A stretch of 64,000 bases of DNA from Acheta domesticus (lineage: Eukaryota > Arthropoda > Insecta > Orthoptera > Gryllidae), in contig JAHLJT010008756.1 of assembly GCA_031308135.1 (NCBI GenBank), positions 61,994,817 through 62,058,816 of the forward strand, in the 5' to 3' direction. Positions within the stretch are counted from its first letter, which is position 1, and each line of letters opens with the position of its first letter. The notes beneath the pieces are model-generated. The model was not told the origin of the DNA. It searched no databases and saw only the letters and a list, made by a program, of their open reading frames with translations. The translations under genes were made by a program, and so were the position numbers. Shown one piece after another: positions 12,035 through 23,044 of the stretch.

Positions 12035-12220
12035 TAATAAATTAAATATGCTGTGTCCCTTCTAGATAACGAGCTGGAAGGAGAGGGCATCACTGTCATC
12101 GAATCGGAAGCATCGTTAAGTGTTACATTTTTGGTACTGAAGCTCCCGACTGGATGACAGTGTCCTCTGCTTCCACATCGTGACCTTGAAGGGACACAAC
12201 ATTCAAATCGAAACACAAAT
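12035..12220. mobile_element. Foldback MITE, family M2, copy 1
   Basis: Imperfect inverted arms: TGTGTCCCTTCTAGATAACGA..GGAGAGGGCATCACTGTCAT on the left and ATGACAGTGTCCTC..CGTGACCTTGAAGGGACACA on the right. They flank a short centre containing TTACATTTTTGGTA. Related copies lie at 12.8, 21.4 and 36.2 kb. Confidence 0.65.
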
Positions 12221-12329
12221 TCCGTCAGTTTCAATCGGAGTACAGAAAATATCTGAATTTATGAGCCACTACTTTCTTCTTTGTGTCAAACTCAACCACA
12301 ACCCAATCAACCTCAACATTTTTGCGGTC

Positions 12330-12630
12330 CAGCATCACTTGGGGGCCGTGCCCCTGCACGCCAGGAAGCGCAGTGCCTGCAAATCCATCACCCGACTTCA
12401 CCGGCGAGCTGCAAGTAGCGGCGTCTGCGCGCGCAGAACGTCATCAATAACGGCGCCTGAAGGAACTGGGTAAGTGGGTAAAGCGCAGCTGATTCCATCG
12501 ACGCGACGCGGCGGGCAGAGGGTGCAGCGGGGGCGGCGGGGGCGGCGGCGGCGTGGGAAGGCCCGCCCAAGAATGCTCCCGTCGTTTCGCAGCTCTAGCG
12601 GAACAAGAGGAGCTTCGTTGACCCAGGCCA
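12330..12630. other. GC-rich, CpG-dense island
   Basis: Includes GGGGGCGGCGGGGGCGGCGG-type runs. No supported gene. It lies between two M2 MITEs. Confidence 0.4.
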
Positions 12631-12819
12631 CGTTTTAAGGTTAAGCTCTTTCTCCACGCGGACATTTCGTTCGGTGGTGAACACGCTCGCCTTTGTTGGC
12701 CCCGACTCCCACGATGGGAAAGGAGTGTTTCCTGCTTGAGATTTTCAGGGTGAGAGTTATGTCAAACGGCGAATTGCTTCGTAAATGAAAATTAAAATTG
12801 GGGAAAGTGCTGGAGGGAA

Positions 12820-12965
12820 GCACACGAGCTGGAAATAGAGGGGACTCTGTCATCCAATGGTGAGCTTTGTTAGGACTTGCATTTTTATGCTCTTAATTGG
12901 ATGACAGGGCGCCCCCCTTTTCTTTTAGCTCCTGACCTTGGGTAGGCACTACATTTAAATCTGAC
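12820..12965. mobile_element. Foldback MITE, family M2, copy 2
   Basis: Left arm ACGAGCTGGAAATAGAGGGG..CTGTCATCCAAT, right arm ATTGGATGACAGGGCGCC..CTCCTGACCTTGGGTAGGC, with the ATTTTTATG centre. Same plan as copy 1, only about 600 bp away. Confidence 0.6.
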
Positions 12966-14499
12966 AATAATATGAATCCAGCCCTCTTTGCAAATTACTC
13001 CTACACCGTGCTAAGGTTGCACCAGCGCATATGTACGATTACCCCATACCCCATGTACCCCAAGCCAATTCCTTTTTTTAAAAAATAGTTTGAGAATTTA
13101 TTCAAAACAATGATTACATCGCATTACATCCAAAGGAGCGTTCTCACTATGAATCTACACATGCCGAAAATGTTTTTGGATTCGCCCCAGCAGTACCATT
13201 TATCGTCAAGATTTATAATCAACCGGAAGGTAGGTAGTTACATGCAATAATATAAATGCTAACATTATGTACTTAAATTGGCACGTTAACCATACAACTA
13301 ACCAGACAACTTACAGCAAGACTATCAATAAGGATGTAATAAACTCCTTGAAATTGTCTTCTGGAAGATAATATACTACATATTTCATCAGTGGAGAGAA
13401 ATATTCAATTATTGGCATTATTAACAGTAAATATTGAAAAAAGGCCGGCCTCGGAAGACTTTGGACAGGGAAATAGAGACATTGGAAAGTAATGGTATGC
13501 CACCCTCGACTATGCCCACACCATTCACATCATTGAATTAGATACAAAATGCTTTATTTACATTTTAGTCTATATTTGCAGAAAAGATATGAATTCAATA
13601 TTGAACTGAAAACCAGATAAAATCGAATAATATAAGTTTTTCTATTTGGAACAACAGTTTTTTAAAGAGGAAATTAAATAAGTACAACCTAAGAAATAGA
13701 ATCACAATGATCGTTCGTGTATTCTTCAATAGTACAAATTGAAAAATTCAAATTTTTAGTGAGGAAAACCTTGTCGAGAAGTTGTGACCGTCTAATGCAG
13801 GTGCAAAGTGTGTTTTGCCGCCGATCAATTCTCAATGCCCTTCAGGTGATGGCTTAAAAGAAGCAAAATTGGTCTTTACACCAGTGGTGTCAAGGTCTTC
13901 TACTGATGGCTGTGGCACGCGTCGTGGCACCGTAGCATGCCACCAGCTCATGTGCACAACTACCGACGGGAAAAGGATCTATTAGTAACCTCGCCGTTTT
14001 ACAATCGGGATGGCTTTGCCTCTGGTGGCGGGGTGATGAACTGCGTGGAAGGGCGATTTCGTCGTGGCACTCGTGCCACGGACTCCCGCTCGTGGCATCG
14101 ACCTCTACAACACTGATTTACACTATCTTACGGAGAAATCAATCGGTTCCCCGAAAGAAATGGTTGTTTATGGAGATGAACACTACACAAAGCGGTTTAC
14201 AAGCGGTTTGATTGTAATTCCATTCATTTCCGTTTTTCAGCGTGCGCGCTGTAACTTATTTCTGGCAAAACTGTACTTCGGGTGTGGATTTAACGGAGCC
14301 CCATCTAGACGGTTCGGCAGCCCGCGGTCGTCTTGACTCGCGTGGCTCGCACTCGGAGGCTTGAACCCCTGCCAGCACCGTCGCGCCGCCGACTGCTCCT
14401 CCGCTGTGTAGGTCAAGCCGCGTCTGTCTGCGGAGAAAGTGAACGGGGTTGCCATTGCGCGGGGTATTTTCGCAGTAAACCAGTGTGGTAGGTTGCTGT
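12966..14499. other. No recognisable gene
   Basis: Near 13889 the sequence CCAGTGGTGTCAAGG looks like a hAT end (CAGTGGTGTCAAA type), but no partner end or 8-bp duplication was found. Confidence 0.35.
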
Positions 14500-14526
14500 G
14501 GCGGCGCGGCGCGGCGCGGCGGCGGA
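14500..14526. repeat. (GGCGC)n-type short tandem repeat
   Basis: About five GGCGC/GCGGC units. Confidence 0.75.
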
Positions 14527-14599
14527 GTCGCTGTGGGAAGGTGAAGTAGAAAATGAGAGCTTCGGAGAAGAGCGTGCCTCTTCTCCAGGCGTGAAGACC

Positions 14600-14985
14600 G
14601 GCGTAGGTGCTCAGGGCATCGACAGTGCCCCTGACCGGAACGTCCGAGGGTGGAAACCCTGACGGCGGCGATAGGATTGTCGACAGTGGCTAGATAGTTA
14701 GCTAGGTCGAATTCAGCCGCTGCCTGGAGGAGAATTCTGATTTGAAGTTTTCCGTGGTTTCACAGATGAATATCAGGCGCGCGATCTTTCTTTCCTCTTC
14801 CTTGTCCTACCTTACCCCTTATTTACACACAGTTACATGCACTACAATACCACATTTAAGAGACCAATCGGCCGATTAGCCAAGGCAAGTAAGCCGACCA
14901 TACCCCGCTAGCCGAGTAGGTCTCGACATCCAGTGGGCTCACTGCTACCTTCCGGGATAAAACATGCCCTACACTTATGGGAAGC
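14600..14985 (+). mobile_element. tRNA-derived SINE (family S), plus strand, internally deleted
   Basis: Recognised by CCCTGACCGGAACGTCC in the head, CTAGGTCGAATTCAGCCGC, CTGGAGGAGAATTCT, TTTTCCGTGGTTT, CTCTTCCTTGTCCTACC and the 3' block AACATGCCCTACACTTATGGG. It lacks the GGCCGGCTGCTC block and part of the centre compared with other copies. Confidence 0.8.
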
Positions 14986-16185
14986 ATTATTAATTTTACT
15001 TTTTCGATATGTTTAAACAAAATATGCTGATGGTATGTTTTCATTTCAAACGAATTTATTGCTTTTAATTTCAGTAGTAGAAAACAGTTGTATTTATGAT
15101 ATTAAAAATGCTTTCAAATCAAGAAATCAACATTTTTAGGAATGGATTTTCAAATTTCAAAAATTTAAAGAATTTCACTTTCCTAATTTCCATTTTATGC
15201 CCTTATTCTGACGAATTCTAGCACGCAATTCTCAAGACCGTTTATTACGTCCGCAGTTTAGGGCAGTAAAATTAAATTCGCAGAATTCTCTGCGTCAGAA
15301 CAGAGCCGACCTTAGTGTACGTTGTGCAGCACCTGAGGCCTCGCTTCAGCTGGCGCTCTTTTACAGCCAGCGTGAAAAGCAACTCCGAAACTAATTATTA
15401 CGCATTATGAAAATTAAAATGAACAAGATTCATATTTCAGAAATAATCTGGTGACTCATATTTGAAAAATACGTATTTCATATTCCTGAATATGTCGTTA
15501 AGACAAAATATTTATTCATATCAAGTGTCTCAGACGGAATTAACTTTAAAAACTACAGGGATTACAAAAATTATAAGTTTTAAATCGACGTTTCCAGAAA
15601 CTAAAGACCTGCACTGTACAGCAAGGACCTGCAGACAGCTACGGGACGTGTTCGTTCTGAATGTATCTCTATAAAACACTAATATATTCAATGTCTGAAA
15701 TTTGTAGACAAAACTTGGTGGATTTTACAAATTATTGCAACAAGGATGGATGAAAAGATGTGTAAGATATCTTATCTAGACAGACTGAATAATTTTGCTT
15801 TTCTTGAAGACAATACGAGTGGCTGAATAATAAGGGCCACCTTTATTGTTCGTTTTCTACTTCAGCAACTGTGCTGTCCTCTCATTGCTATAACTAAAAA
15901 GAACACGTTATTTTAATGTCCCTTTGAATTGGAAGTTCAGGACATTTGGCTCGCTCCCCTCCCTAACGGAATTTCAAGGACATGCAGCGAAGATTGTCAC
16001 ATACCACAACGCACGAAAAGATTGTTCAAAGTGACAAAGTGACCATTTCACAGATTGCTCTCTTTTTCATTAAAGCTGTCCTCTCAGAAGCAACAAACTC
16101 TTTAACAGATATGACAGGAAAAACATACAGAAAATATCTAATTAATTCTATAAAAGATTTAACGCATTAAAATCGTTATGAATAA
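14986..16185. other. No recognisable gene
   Basis: AT-rich. Two short plus-strand frames (15462-15674, 15982-16170) show no domain. Confidence 0.35.
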
Positions 16186-16930
16186 CTTTTTACTTTCTCG
16201 CCTTACGAATACTTCGTAAGAAGAGAAAGTTATGTAATCGTGCGGCGGAAAACGGAGAATTTTCGCCAGAAAATCTCTTATAGCAGGGGTCTGGTGACAG
16301 AAAAGTGGATAAAACCTGTTGCAAAATTTAGAAAAAAAATCCTCTATCTCGTGGTGTAGTCAAAATCCATGATTTGTTGCTTCTTCATACTTCAAAATCG
16401 ATTGACGGCATTCCGTCCGTCTGTCCGTCTGTGGTCAACGCTAGCGCCTAAACCGTTCGGTCGATTTTCTTCAAAATTGATATTCCCCAATGGTTTTGAC
16501 TCGTCTCAAGGCCTCTTGAATTTGAAACCGGTATCTTAGTATTTGAGGATACTTTACATGAAGCCCATTTTGAGATTTTATGAATTAAAAAAAATGGCTT
16601 CAAATTTTTTGATTATATTTTGTTGTTGAATAGTGCCTAGAACGTTGAAGGGAATGACGTAGACATCATTTTCGTTTATAGGACCTATTTTTCGAAAATT
16701 GCAAAAAACTGTTTAAAAACTCCAAAATTAAAGATAGAGATTTTCGCTTCAGACAAAGTCGGTTGTAGAAAATTAGCACTTCAAATAAGGTCACGTACCA
16801 TTTTTGGGAAAAAACGAATAGTTTTTGCGTAAATTGCGATTCAAATTGACAAAAAAAACGTTTCTCAAAAACAGCTCCAAATTTTTTCTTTAAATTTTCT
16901 GCACGTGTGTAAGAAGGGAAGGTAAATATA
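16186..16930 (+). repeat. Interspersed repeat family R1, plus strand
   Basis: Begins with a hairpin: ACTTTCTCGCCTTACGAA pairs imperfectly with TTCGTAAGAAGAGAAAGT. Then come TTATGTAATCGTGC, ATCCTCTATCTCGTGGTG, CCGTCCGTCTGTCCGTCTG and CTAAACCGTTCGGTCGATTT. The 16320-16491 part is nearly identical to 63255-63420, with only a handful of differences. It ends next to the TIR element at 16934. Confidence 0.75.
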
Positions 16931-16933
16931 TAA

Positions 16934-18087
16934 ATAAACTAGTGGTGCTATAGAATGGCACATACTTTCTCGCAGTAGTTATTTTCCAAATGCCGATCAT
17001 CCGATAAATTATGTAAAGTTAACCGTTTACAGCTGCCTTTCTTGGTCATGTTTTTTGTAAAGACATGTTTTTCGCATGTTGACAATTACCTTCTTCCTAA
17101 TGACAGAACTGATTCAAGATCGTTTTGACTGAAATATTAAGAGTTGTTCTCCAAGTCGCTCCCGTAGCGCGATTGGTTAATGCACCTTGGGGTTGAGATC
17201 TTCAATAATGAAGATACCGAGTTCGATCCCCCGTGGGGAATTTTAATATGATGAATGTGATGTTTCAGGAAAAAAACACTGAAGAGTGTAGATACTTTAT
17301 TGAAAATCATTTGAAGTACTTCTACTCACGAATAGATTCAATATAGAAAAATAGACAGGACTTGTCTGTGTTTTCCCTAACTGCGTCTTTTAAACTATTT
17401 TTTAACTCTGTTATTCGATTTCTGAAGCGTATGACATGTCAAATCAACCGTTGTCTAGTATATATCTGTATGAACCAATTTAAAATTATGAGCATTTTAA
17501 ATGTAATTGTAATATAATATATCCAGAAGGCATGCGATGAACTTACATATCCCTAACGGTTCCAAAAATGGTTATTACTTTCTAGCTTTACGAATACTTC
17601 GTAATGCGGTTTATCGCTGCCTTTCTTGGTCATGTTTGAAAGACACGTTTTTCGCATGTTGAAAATTACCGGCTCCTAATAATAAAAGCGATAGAATTAC
17701 GTATTGACTAAAATATAAGTAATTGCGATAAATGTCCTGGAAATGTCTGAATATATTTGTTCAAATAATTAACTTTTAACAATTTTTTACTTCTCTTGTA
17801 TTTGTAAAGCGTTTTGTCATCGTATCAATTGTCTCTTAATTATGCATTTACCATTTTATAGGTCGGTTCTATTCTTTCATGGTTCTGTTCGACAGAGACG
17901 GTGTTGGTGTTCTGTAGTGGTGTAAGTGCCGGTTCGTTGAATTTGAGTTACGGTTGTCGGATTTTGGTACCGAAAAGTTTGCTGGTATAATACACTTTTT
18001 CTGGTTTATGAAGTAGTGGAATAGCAAAAAGGACCGTATAGAAGCAGAGCGAGAAAGTATGTGCGTTGGAAGCCCACTAGTTTATTA
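16934..18087. mobile_element. TIR element of about 1.15 kb, unclassified
   Basis: Inverted ends: AATAAACTAGTGG plus GCACATACTTTCTCGC at the left, GCGAGAAAGTATGTGCG plus CCACTAGTTTATT at the right. Inside, a block (GCTGCCTTTCTTGGTCATGT..TTTTTCGCATGTTG) occurs twice, at about 17031-17085 and 17612-17665. No transposase was recognised. The TTTCTCG ends resemble the start of R1, so R1 and this element may be related. Confidence 0.6.
17158..17240 (+). other. tRNA-like sequence, probably not functional
   Basis: TAGCGCGATTGGTTAATGC resembles box A and GAGTTCGATCCCC resembles box B, about 45 bases apart. A 6-bp hairpin ATCTTC/GAAGAT lies between them. The acceptor and T stems do not pair well, so this is more likely a tRNA-derived head captured in the surrounding TIR element than a working tRNA gene. 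Confidence 0.35.
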
Positions 18088-19014
18088 TTAATTTATTACT
18101 TCCTGTTTGACAATTTGTCTTTCAGGGCATTGAAATTTACAATATATGGACGGTCGTTTTGGACACTAACAGTTAGTACCTCTGTAAGAGGAAGGTAAAT
18201 TTTTAAGAATTAGACAAATATATAAGACTAAGAAACATGGAAAAGAAGAGAAAATAAATAAAATTACGGAGGATGAAATTTATCTTTACGAAATTTCTAT
18301 TCTTTGACTATTCCTTAACTATTCCTTGAAAGAAATTAAAAATAGGTTTGCTTAATGCCATTTAGTTGAAGCAGATCTTACTGGAACATAATCCAATAAA
18401 AGCACAAATAACATAATAATTAGGTCTTTGGTAGGAATGAGCTCATCTTTAATGTTTCAGGTGGATCAGACAAATGTTACCAACTTCTCGAAGGGGCTCA
18501 AAGATTATCAGGTTTTGCCTATAAACATATGGTGAAAATGTTATATAATGAAGTTCAATGAGTGATGTTTCAGAGTGCCACTGATGGGTAGGCAACTTAC
18601 CCTGCACTGGTGTTTGGCAGGCATTTGAACTCTCAGGGGGAACGACCTCCACGTTCACAACGCCAAAATCGAGTGTTCTTTCTTTACTGTTGAGCTTTCA
18701 CTGCGGCGGAACGTTCATCGCAGTTATCACGCATACGTCAAACCTCATGGTCACCCCTTCCAAAATTTTGGGTAGTTTCCCTATCATTTTTCAAGATATC
18801 TCGAAATAAATGTTACAAACTTCGAGGACATACGGAGGATCCAAGATAATACTTTTTTGCCAATGGACAAGTTATGGAAAAAACATACAACTAAGGTCCA
18901 CGTGTGATATTTGCCTTTAATTGTAGGCAGCCAATCATACTTTGGATATTGACGGGTAAATGAAATGTCTTCCGAGTGTGTCAGAGCGTGGCCTGCCACC
19001 ACCAACGCACAAAG
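18088..19014. other. No recognisable gene
   Basis: Nothing supported. A minus-strand frame at 18784-19146 runs into the hAT element and shows no domain. Confidence 0.35.
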
Positions 19015-19467
19015 CAGCGCTAACTGGCGGCCCGCGGGCCACATGCAGCTCGCGGTGCCATTTATCACGGCCCGCGAAAGGTTAATTGTCAAACATGAAA
19101 GTCTCTTGCATCCATGTCGAGCGAGAACTTTGCGCACCCAGCGCATGCGCCCTCTCGGGGGTCAACACCCCCGTTAATGAAAAAATTGATGAAGTTTATA
19201 TTTTCCTCTAGTAAATTCAGAAACTCAAAACCATTCCAATGTGTTTCACTGCGTTGTGCATGGTCTGATGCATGGTCTGATATCATGGTCTGTCCATGGT
19301 CTGATATCACGTATTGTTCAATCCACCCCTTTTTCAGAGTAGCAGAGCTAACTGCCGAGATCAACAATACGTCACGTGGGGATCGCCCGAATAATGAAAA
19401 TATGGCCCGCAACCATATTAAAGGTTTAAGTTTTGGCCCCCGAGGTCTTGTAAGTTGGACACCCGTG
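19015..19467. mobile_element. hAT-type non-autonomous element
   Basis: The left end CAGCGCTAACTGGCGGCCCG with GCGGGCCACATG is inverted at the right as TGGCCCCCGAGG..AAGTTGGACACCCGTG. This is the GCGGCCCGCGGGCC signature of many hAT elements. The flanks GCACAAAG (19007-19014) and GCATTAAG (19468-19475) match at 6 of 8 bases, consistent with a decayed 8-bp duplication. CATGGTCTGAT is repeated several times inside (19258-19310). No transposase is present. Confidence 0.65.
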
Positions 19468-19745
19468 GCATTAAGGTTCGTCAGATGGAACTTTGTTAGA
19501 TGGAATTTCCCACGTGTTCACTGAGTAAAGTGATCATCTGTGACCGCCCTACATATCCTAGAAATTTGAAATAGTTATTCTGAAACACATGTACATTAGA
19601 AATTTAGCAATCACAGAAATTCGCCAAGTATAAATATTTGCCATTTCAAATCCTTTCTTCCTTTCAGGTTCGAACGTGATATTTTGCGCCTTTCCCATAT
19701 GATTGGTAACACAACGTGTTAAACACACACTCTCTCTCTTTCTCC

Positions 19746-19799
<54 letters not shown>

Positions 19800-20404
19800 C
19801 AGGATGTTGGTATGTATATAAGAGCAAAACTCCAACACCGTTGGACCGATCTTCATGAAAGTTGACACTTCAATGTGTTATTTCACCGAGAAGGTTTATG
19901 TGTTGTTAATTCTGTTGTAACTCAACCACATGGCGCTACATATTCACTACATATCCACTACATATTCACGTCTAATTCAACCTGCAACACACTCGGCAGC
20001 ATTTTGAATCTATATCGTTAAATAACTCCTAAACGAGGCGTTCTAGGGCCTTAAAAACTAAAATTTTGAGGCCAAAGGTCTCAAAGAAACGTTTCTCACA
20101 CCGTAATCTACAGAATAAACTCATTTAATCTACAGAATCTGAACATTCTATTACATTTTTGCTGGTACGGCGCTTCCCGATATTACCTCACCTGCTCAGA
20201 GACGAGCAGAATGTGCAAGTAAATGTGAATGAGAGGGACAGAGAGCGGTAGAGACAGACAGGGACAGGGTGAGGGAGGGACAGTGAGAAACGGGAATGGG
20301 AGGGGTAAGAGGGAGATGAAGGGCAGAACAACGTCTGCCGGGTTTTCCTAGTAAATTAAATAAATTAAAATAAAAAGTTGTAAATCTACGTTTCACAGCG
20401 ATTC
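19468..20404. other. No gene; AT microsatellite and a possible Helitron-like fragment
   Basis: After the microsatellite, AACACCGTTGGACCGATCTT near 19834 resembles a phrase common in insect interspersed repeats. It is too short to classify. Confidence 0.3.
19749..19798. repeat. (TA)n microsatellite
   Basis: About 25 TA units, preceded by a CT-rich tract. Confidence 0.95.
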
Positions 20405-20725
20405 CTTTCAGCACAAGTTGGCAGCAGTTGCGAAGCAATTCGCAGAAAAAGCGCCCCCTGCGGCGGAATCCGGAGGGCAGGGGGGTCGCGCTTCGCTTCG
20501 CGCCCCGCAGGGCCAGAGGGCGACGCGGGCGGAGGCGCGTGTGCGGGCGGGGCCCACCCTCCCAAGGGCGCCGGGGGTCACCGTCCGCCACGCTCCCCGC
20601 GCACAAAGGCTGGCGGCGGGGGTGGCGTGGGGGATGCCCAACGCGGCACACGACAGGTGGCGGAGGCGTGGGGGACACGCACGGGAGGTGGGGGTGAAGA
20701 TGAAGGTGAGGCATAGGATGAGATG
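20405..20725. other. GC-rich, CpG-dense island
   Basis: High GC and CpG with overlapping open frames on both strands, as expected from composition. No domain recognised. Candidate regulatory or exon island only. Confidence 0.4.
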
Positions 20726-20813
20726 GAGATGTGTTAGCCACGCGTTGGGGCTGTTTTAAAGAAACTCGATGCGTTGATACCTTTGAACCGGAACATTCGA
20801 TGTGTTGGACGTA

Positions 20814-21377
20814 CAGGCTGAGTCACGTAACTTTAGCACCTCCTGCAGATTTTGAATAGTTGGAGTTATTGCAATGCAATTTTCACGGGAGTGCATGACG
20901 AATGGGGCTAACTGATGAGGAATGGGGCTAATTGATCCTTATATTCATTTCTATTTTATCCTTGAATTTTACGAGATATTGAGGTAACATCGTTGTTTTT
21001 TGTTTTTGTTTTTCTTTCAAATGGAACTATACATATTTTTTAGTCTATCATGATCAGAATAAAAAGACGAATCCAATGATATACATATTGTTTTATGTTA
21101 AATAGGCATTTTTTGAGTAATTTTGATTTTTATATGCTCAGCTTTTCATGTCAGAGCGCGCGTTAGCAGAGGGAGAGCGCTGTATGACCTTGAATGGCGG
21201 ACTATTATCCGTACAAAATATTCGTTAAACACGAGTGGAAAATACAAGTAATACAATAGATATTAATACATGTATCAGTTAGTCCCATTCCCTCATGCAC
21301 TTCCGTGAAAACTGCATTGCAATAACTTCAACCGTTCAAAAACTGCAGGAGGTTCTAAGGTTACGCGACTCTTCCTG
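20814..21377. mobile_element. DNA element with about 100-bp terminal inverted repeats
   Basis: The left end CAGGCTGAGTCACGTAACTT and the right end (inverted) CAGGAAGAGTCGCGTAACCT continue as inverted repeats for about 100 bp. Shared inner blocks are ACCTCCTGCAG, GTTATTGCAATGCA, TTTTCACGG and GGGCTAACTGAT-like. TA flanks both ends. At 564 bp with no transposase it is non-autonomous; Tc1/mariner-like mobilisation is inferred from the TA. Confidence 0.75.
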
Positions 21378-21399
21378 TACAATACATTCGACATTGTGC

Positions 21400-21600
21400 C
21401 ACTCCGATTGAAACGTAAGTGGCACTTCAAGGTCACGAACTGGACGGAGAGGGGTCACTGTCATGCAGTCGGGAGTTCCGTTACTACTTAAATTTTTGGT
21501 ATTGGAGCTCCCGATTGAATGACAATGTCCTGCTCCCCCCCCCCTTCCCCCAGGCTCGTGACCTAGAAGTGCCCTCATGTTTAAACCGCAGTTTATTCTA
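21400..21600. mobile_element. Foldback MITE, family M2, copy 3
   Basis: Left arm CACTTCAAGGTCACGAACTGG..GTCACTGTCATGCAGTCGGG, right arm GAGCTCCCGATTGAATGACA..CTCGTGACCTAGAAGTGCC, with a TTTTTGGTA centre and a C-run in the right arm. Confidence 0.65.
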
Positions 21601-22440
21601 ACTTAGAATTGTAACATTCGTGCAAAGAATGTTTGCAGACAAACTTCTGTTATGTGACATAATAGAAGAGAAAGGTAGAGAGACCAAAGATCACTGTGTA
21701 TTATGTTTTGATGAATGAATGTATTCAGTAAAAAAGTATCTTATGATAAATAATAACTCACTGAATTAAGGAAATGTAATAAACACACAGCGAGGAAAGC
21801 ATGCAAAGGTTTCTGCGTAATGTCAGAGAATCAAATATAACCTGTTTTTTTTTTGGTTCATTTAAATTATAAGAGCTTGGAAAGTTACGAGACGATTAAC
21901 TCATTTTAATGTAAATAAATGAATATTACTAAACAACGAGGGCTTCACTACATGAACAGAATGAACACTTAAAACTCTAAAACGGTTGCAACGCTACTAA
22001 ACCAAGGATAGATTCACATAGACAATTGAAGAGAAGATTTAACTTTCCTGAGACCGGAACAGAGGTGGCGCCAATTCCTGTAATGTAGAACCCAAAGGAA
22101 AAAAAACAACAAAAAGGGATTTTAATCAGATCCAGTTTGCAGAGTCGCAAGAAGTGCACATACTGCATACACAATACTGGACTGTTCTGAGGAGACACTT
22201 GGTTGCGTAGTTGGACAGTAGAGCTTAGAAGGCCGTAACATGTCGGCCGTCAACTACTAGGACGAAAATGCTACTCGTCTCCAACAGCCCAAGACTCCGA
22301 GAGATTACATTTTCTGATCTGGTGAACTGGGTTAATAGCAGATAGTTCACATTATATCATTAAGCAGGAGAGGGAGGGGGAAGCAATACAGTAGGTTGCC
22401 GGTCGGAGGGGGGGGGGGGTTACCCAAAGCTACGTGAAAG
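21601..22440. other. No recognisable gene
   Basis: AT-rich and then mixed. A G-run lies near 22408-22420. Confidence 0.35.
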
Positions 22441-22583
22441 CCTGAGTATTGATTCCTGACGCGCCAACTACTGAACTCATTAGTTGCGTAAATTTAGTGC
22501 ATTTTATACCTCGAGAGATTGTCGAGATCCTCGTCATCCATCCTCCATAGGGGCTCAACCCCCGCTAGGACAGGATCTAATAT

Positions 22584-22794
22584 GAGAGCGTAGGCTTCCG
22601 CGGCCGGAGTCAATATTAAGTTGGCTGTCCGGGTGACGCCGCGTCCATGGCAAAGGTGCCGACGTTTCGGTCGCCATTCTGCGACCTTCCTCAGGGCGTA
22701 ATGCATTACGCCCTGAGGAAGGTCGCAGAATGGCGACCGAAACGTCGGCACCTTTGCCATGGACGCGGCGTCACCCGGACAGCCAACTTAATAT
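22584..22794. mobile_element. Palindromic hammerhead-motif element inside a SINE
   Basis: A 211-bp insertion is bounded by perfect 12-bp direct repeats AGGATCTAATAT (22572-22583, 22795-22806). A 29-bp non-inverted head (GTAGGCTTCCGCGGCCGGAG) is followed by a perfect 182-bp palindrome (22613-22794, centre 22703/22704). I compared the two 91-bp arms base by base and found no mismatch. Each arm carries a hammerhead-like core, one on each strand. The head is shared with 3967-4085. Perfect arms and duplications suggest a young insertion. Confidence 0.85.
22713..22794 (+). ncRNA. Hammerhead ribozyme-like motif, right palindrome arm
   Basis: CTGAGGA (22713-22719), a 6-bp stem II (GGTCGC 22721-22726 with GCGACC 22733-22738), GAAAC (22739-22743) and GTC (22744-22746). 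The extra A before stem II and the near-absent stem III match the copy at 4.0 kb and the minimal Penelope-type motifs. A longer 6-bp stem III to a second GTC near 22770 is an alternative. The mirror image lies on the minus strand (GAAAC at 22664-22668, CTGAGGA at 22688-22694). Confidence 0.55.
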
Positions 22795-23044
22795 AGGATC
22801 TAATATCACCAATCACGTCTCGACATGTGTGGTGCGTGTAAGAATAGTTAATTAATTGTGTATGAAAGGGAAGAGAGGAAGGGAAAAGAAACGGCAAGAG
22901 TGAGAAAGAACGCGCACGCCTGTTTGTTAGGGAACTGCTTCGGCATTCGCTGGGTATTGACCCAAGAAATCCCGGAAAACTACCCATCTGATCAGCCGAC
23001 CGCTAGCATTCTCCTCCAGACAGCGACAGAACTCGACTTAACTG

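Noticed and set aside
13889..14110. hAT element suggested by CAGTGGTGTCAAGG
   Set aside because: No inverted partner end or 8-bp duplication found.
17158..17240. Functional tRNA gene
   Set aside because: Box A and box B resemblance only; acceptor and T stems do not pair.
22494..22987. Two 88-93 codon minus-strand frames
   Set aside because: They run through a SINE and the palindrome and have no independent support.
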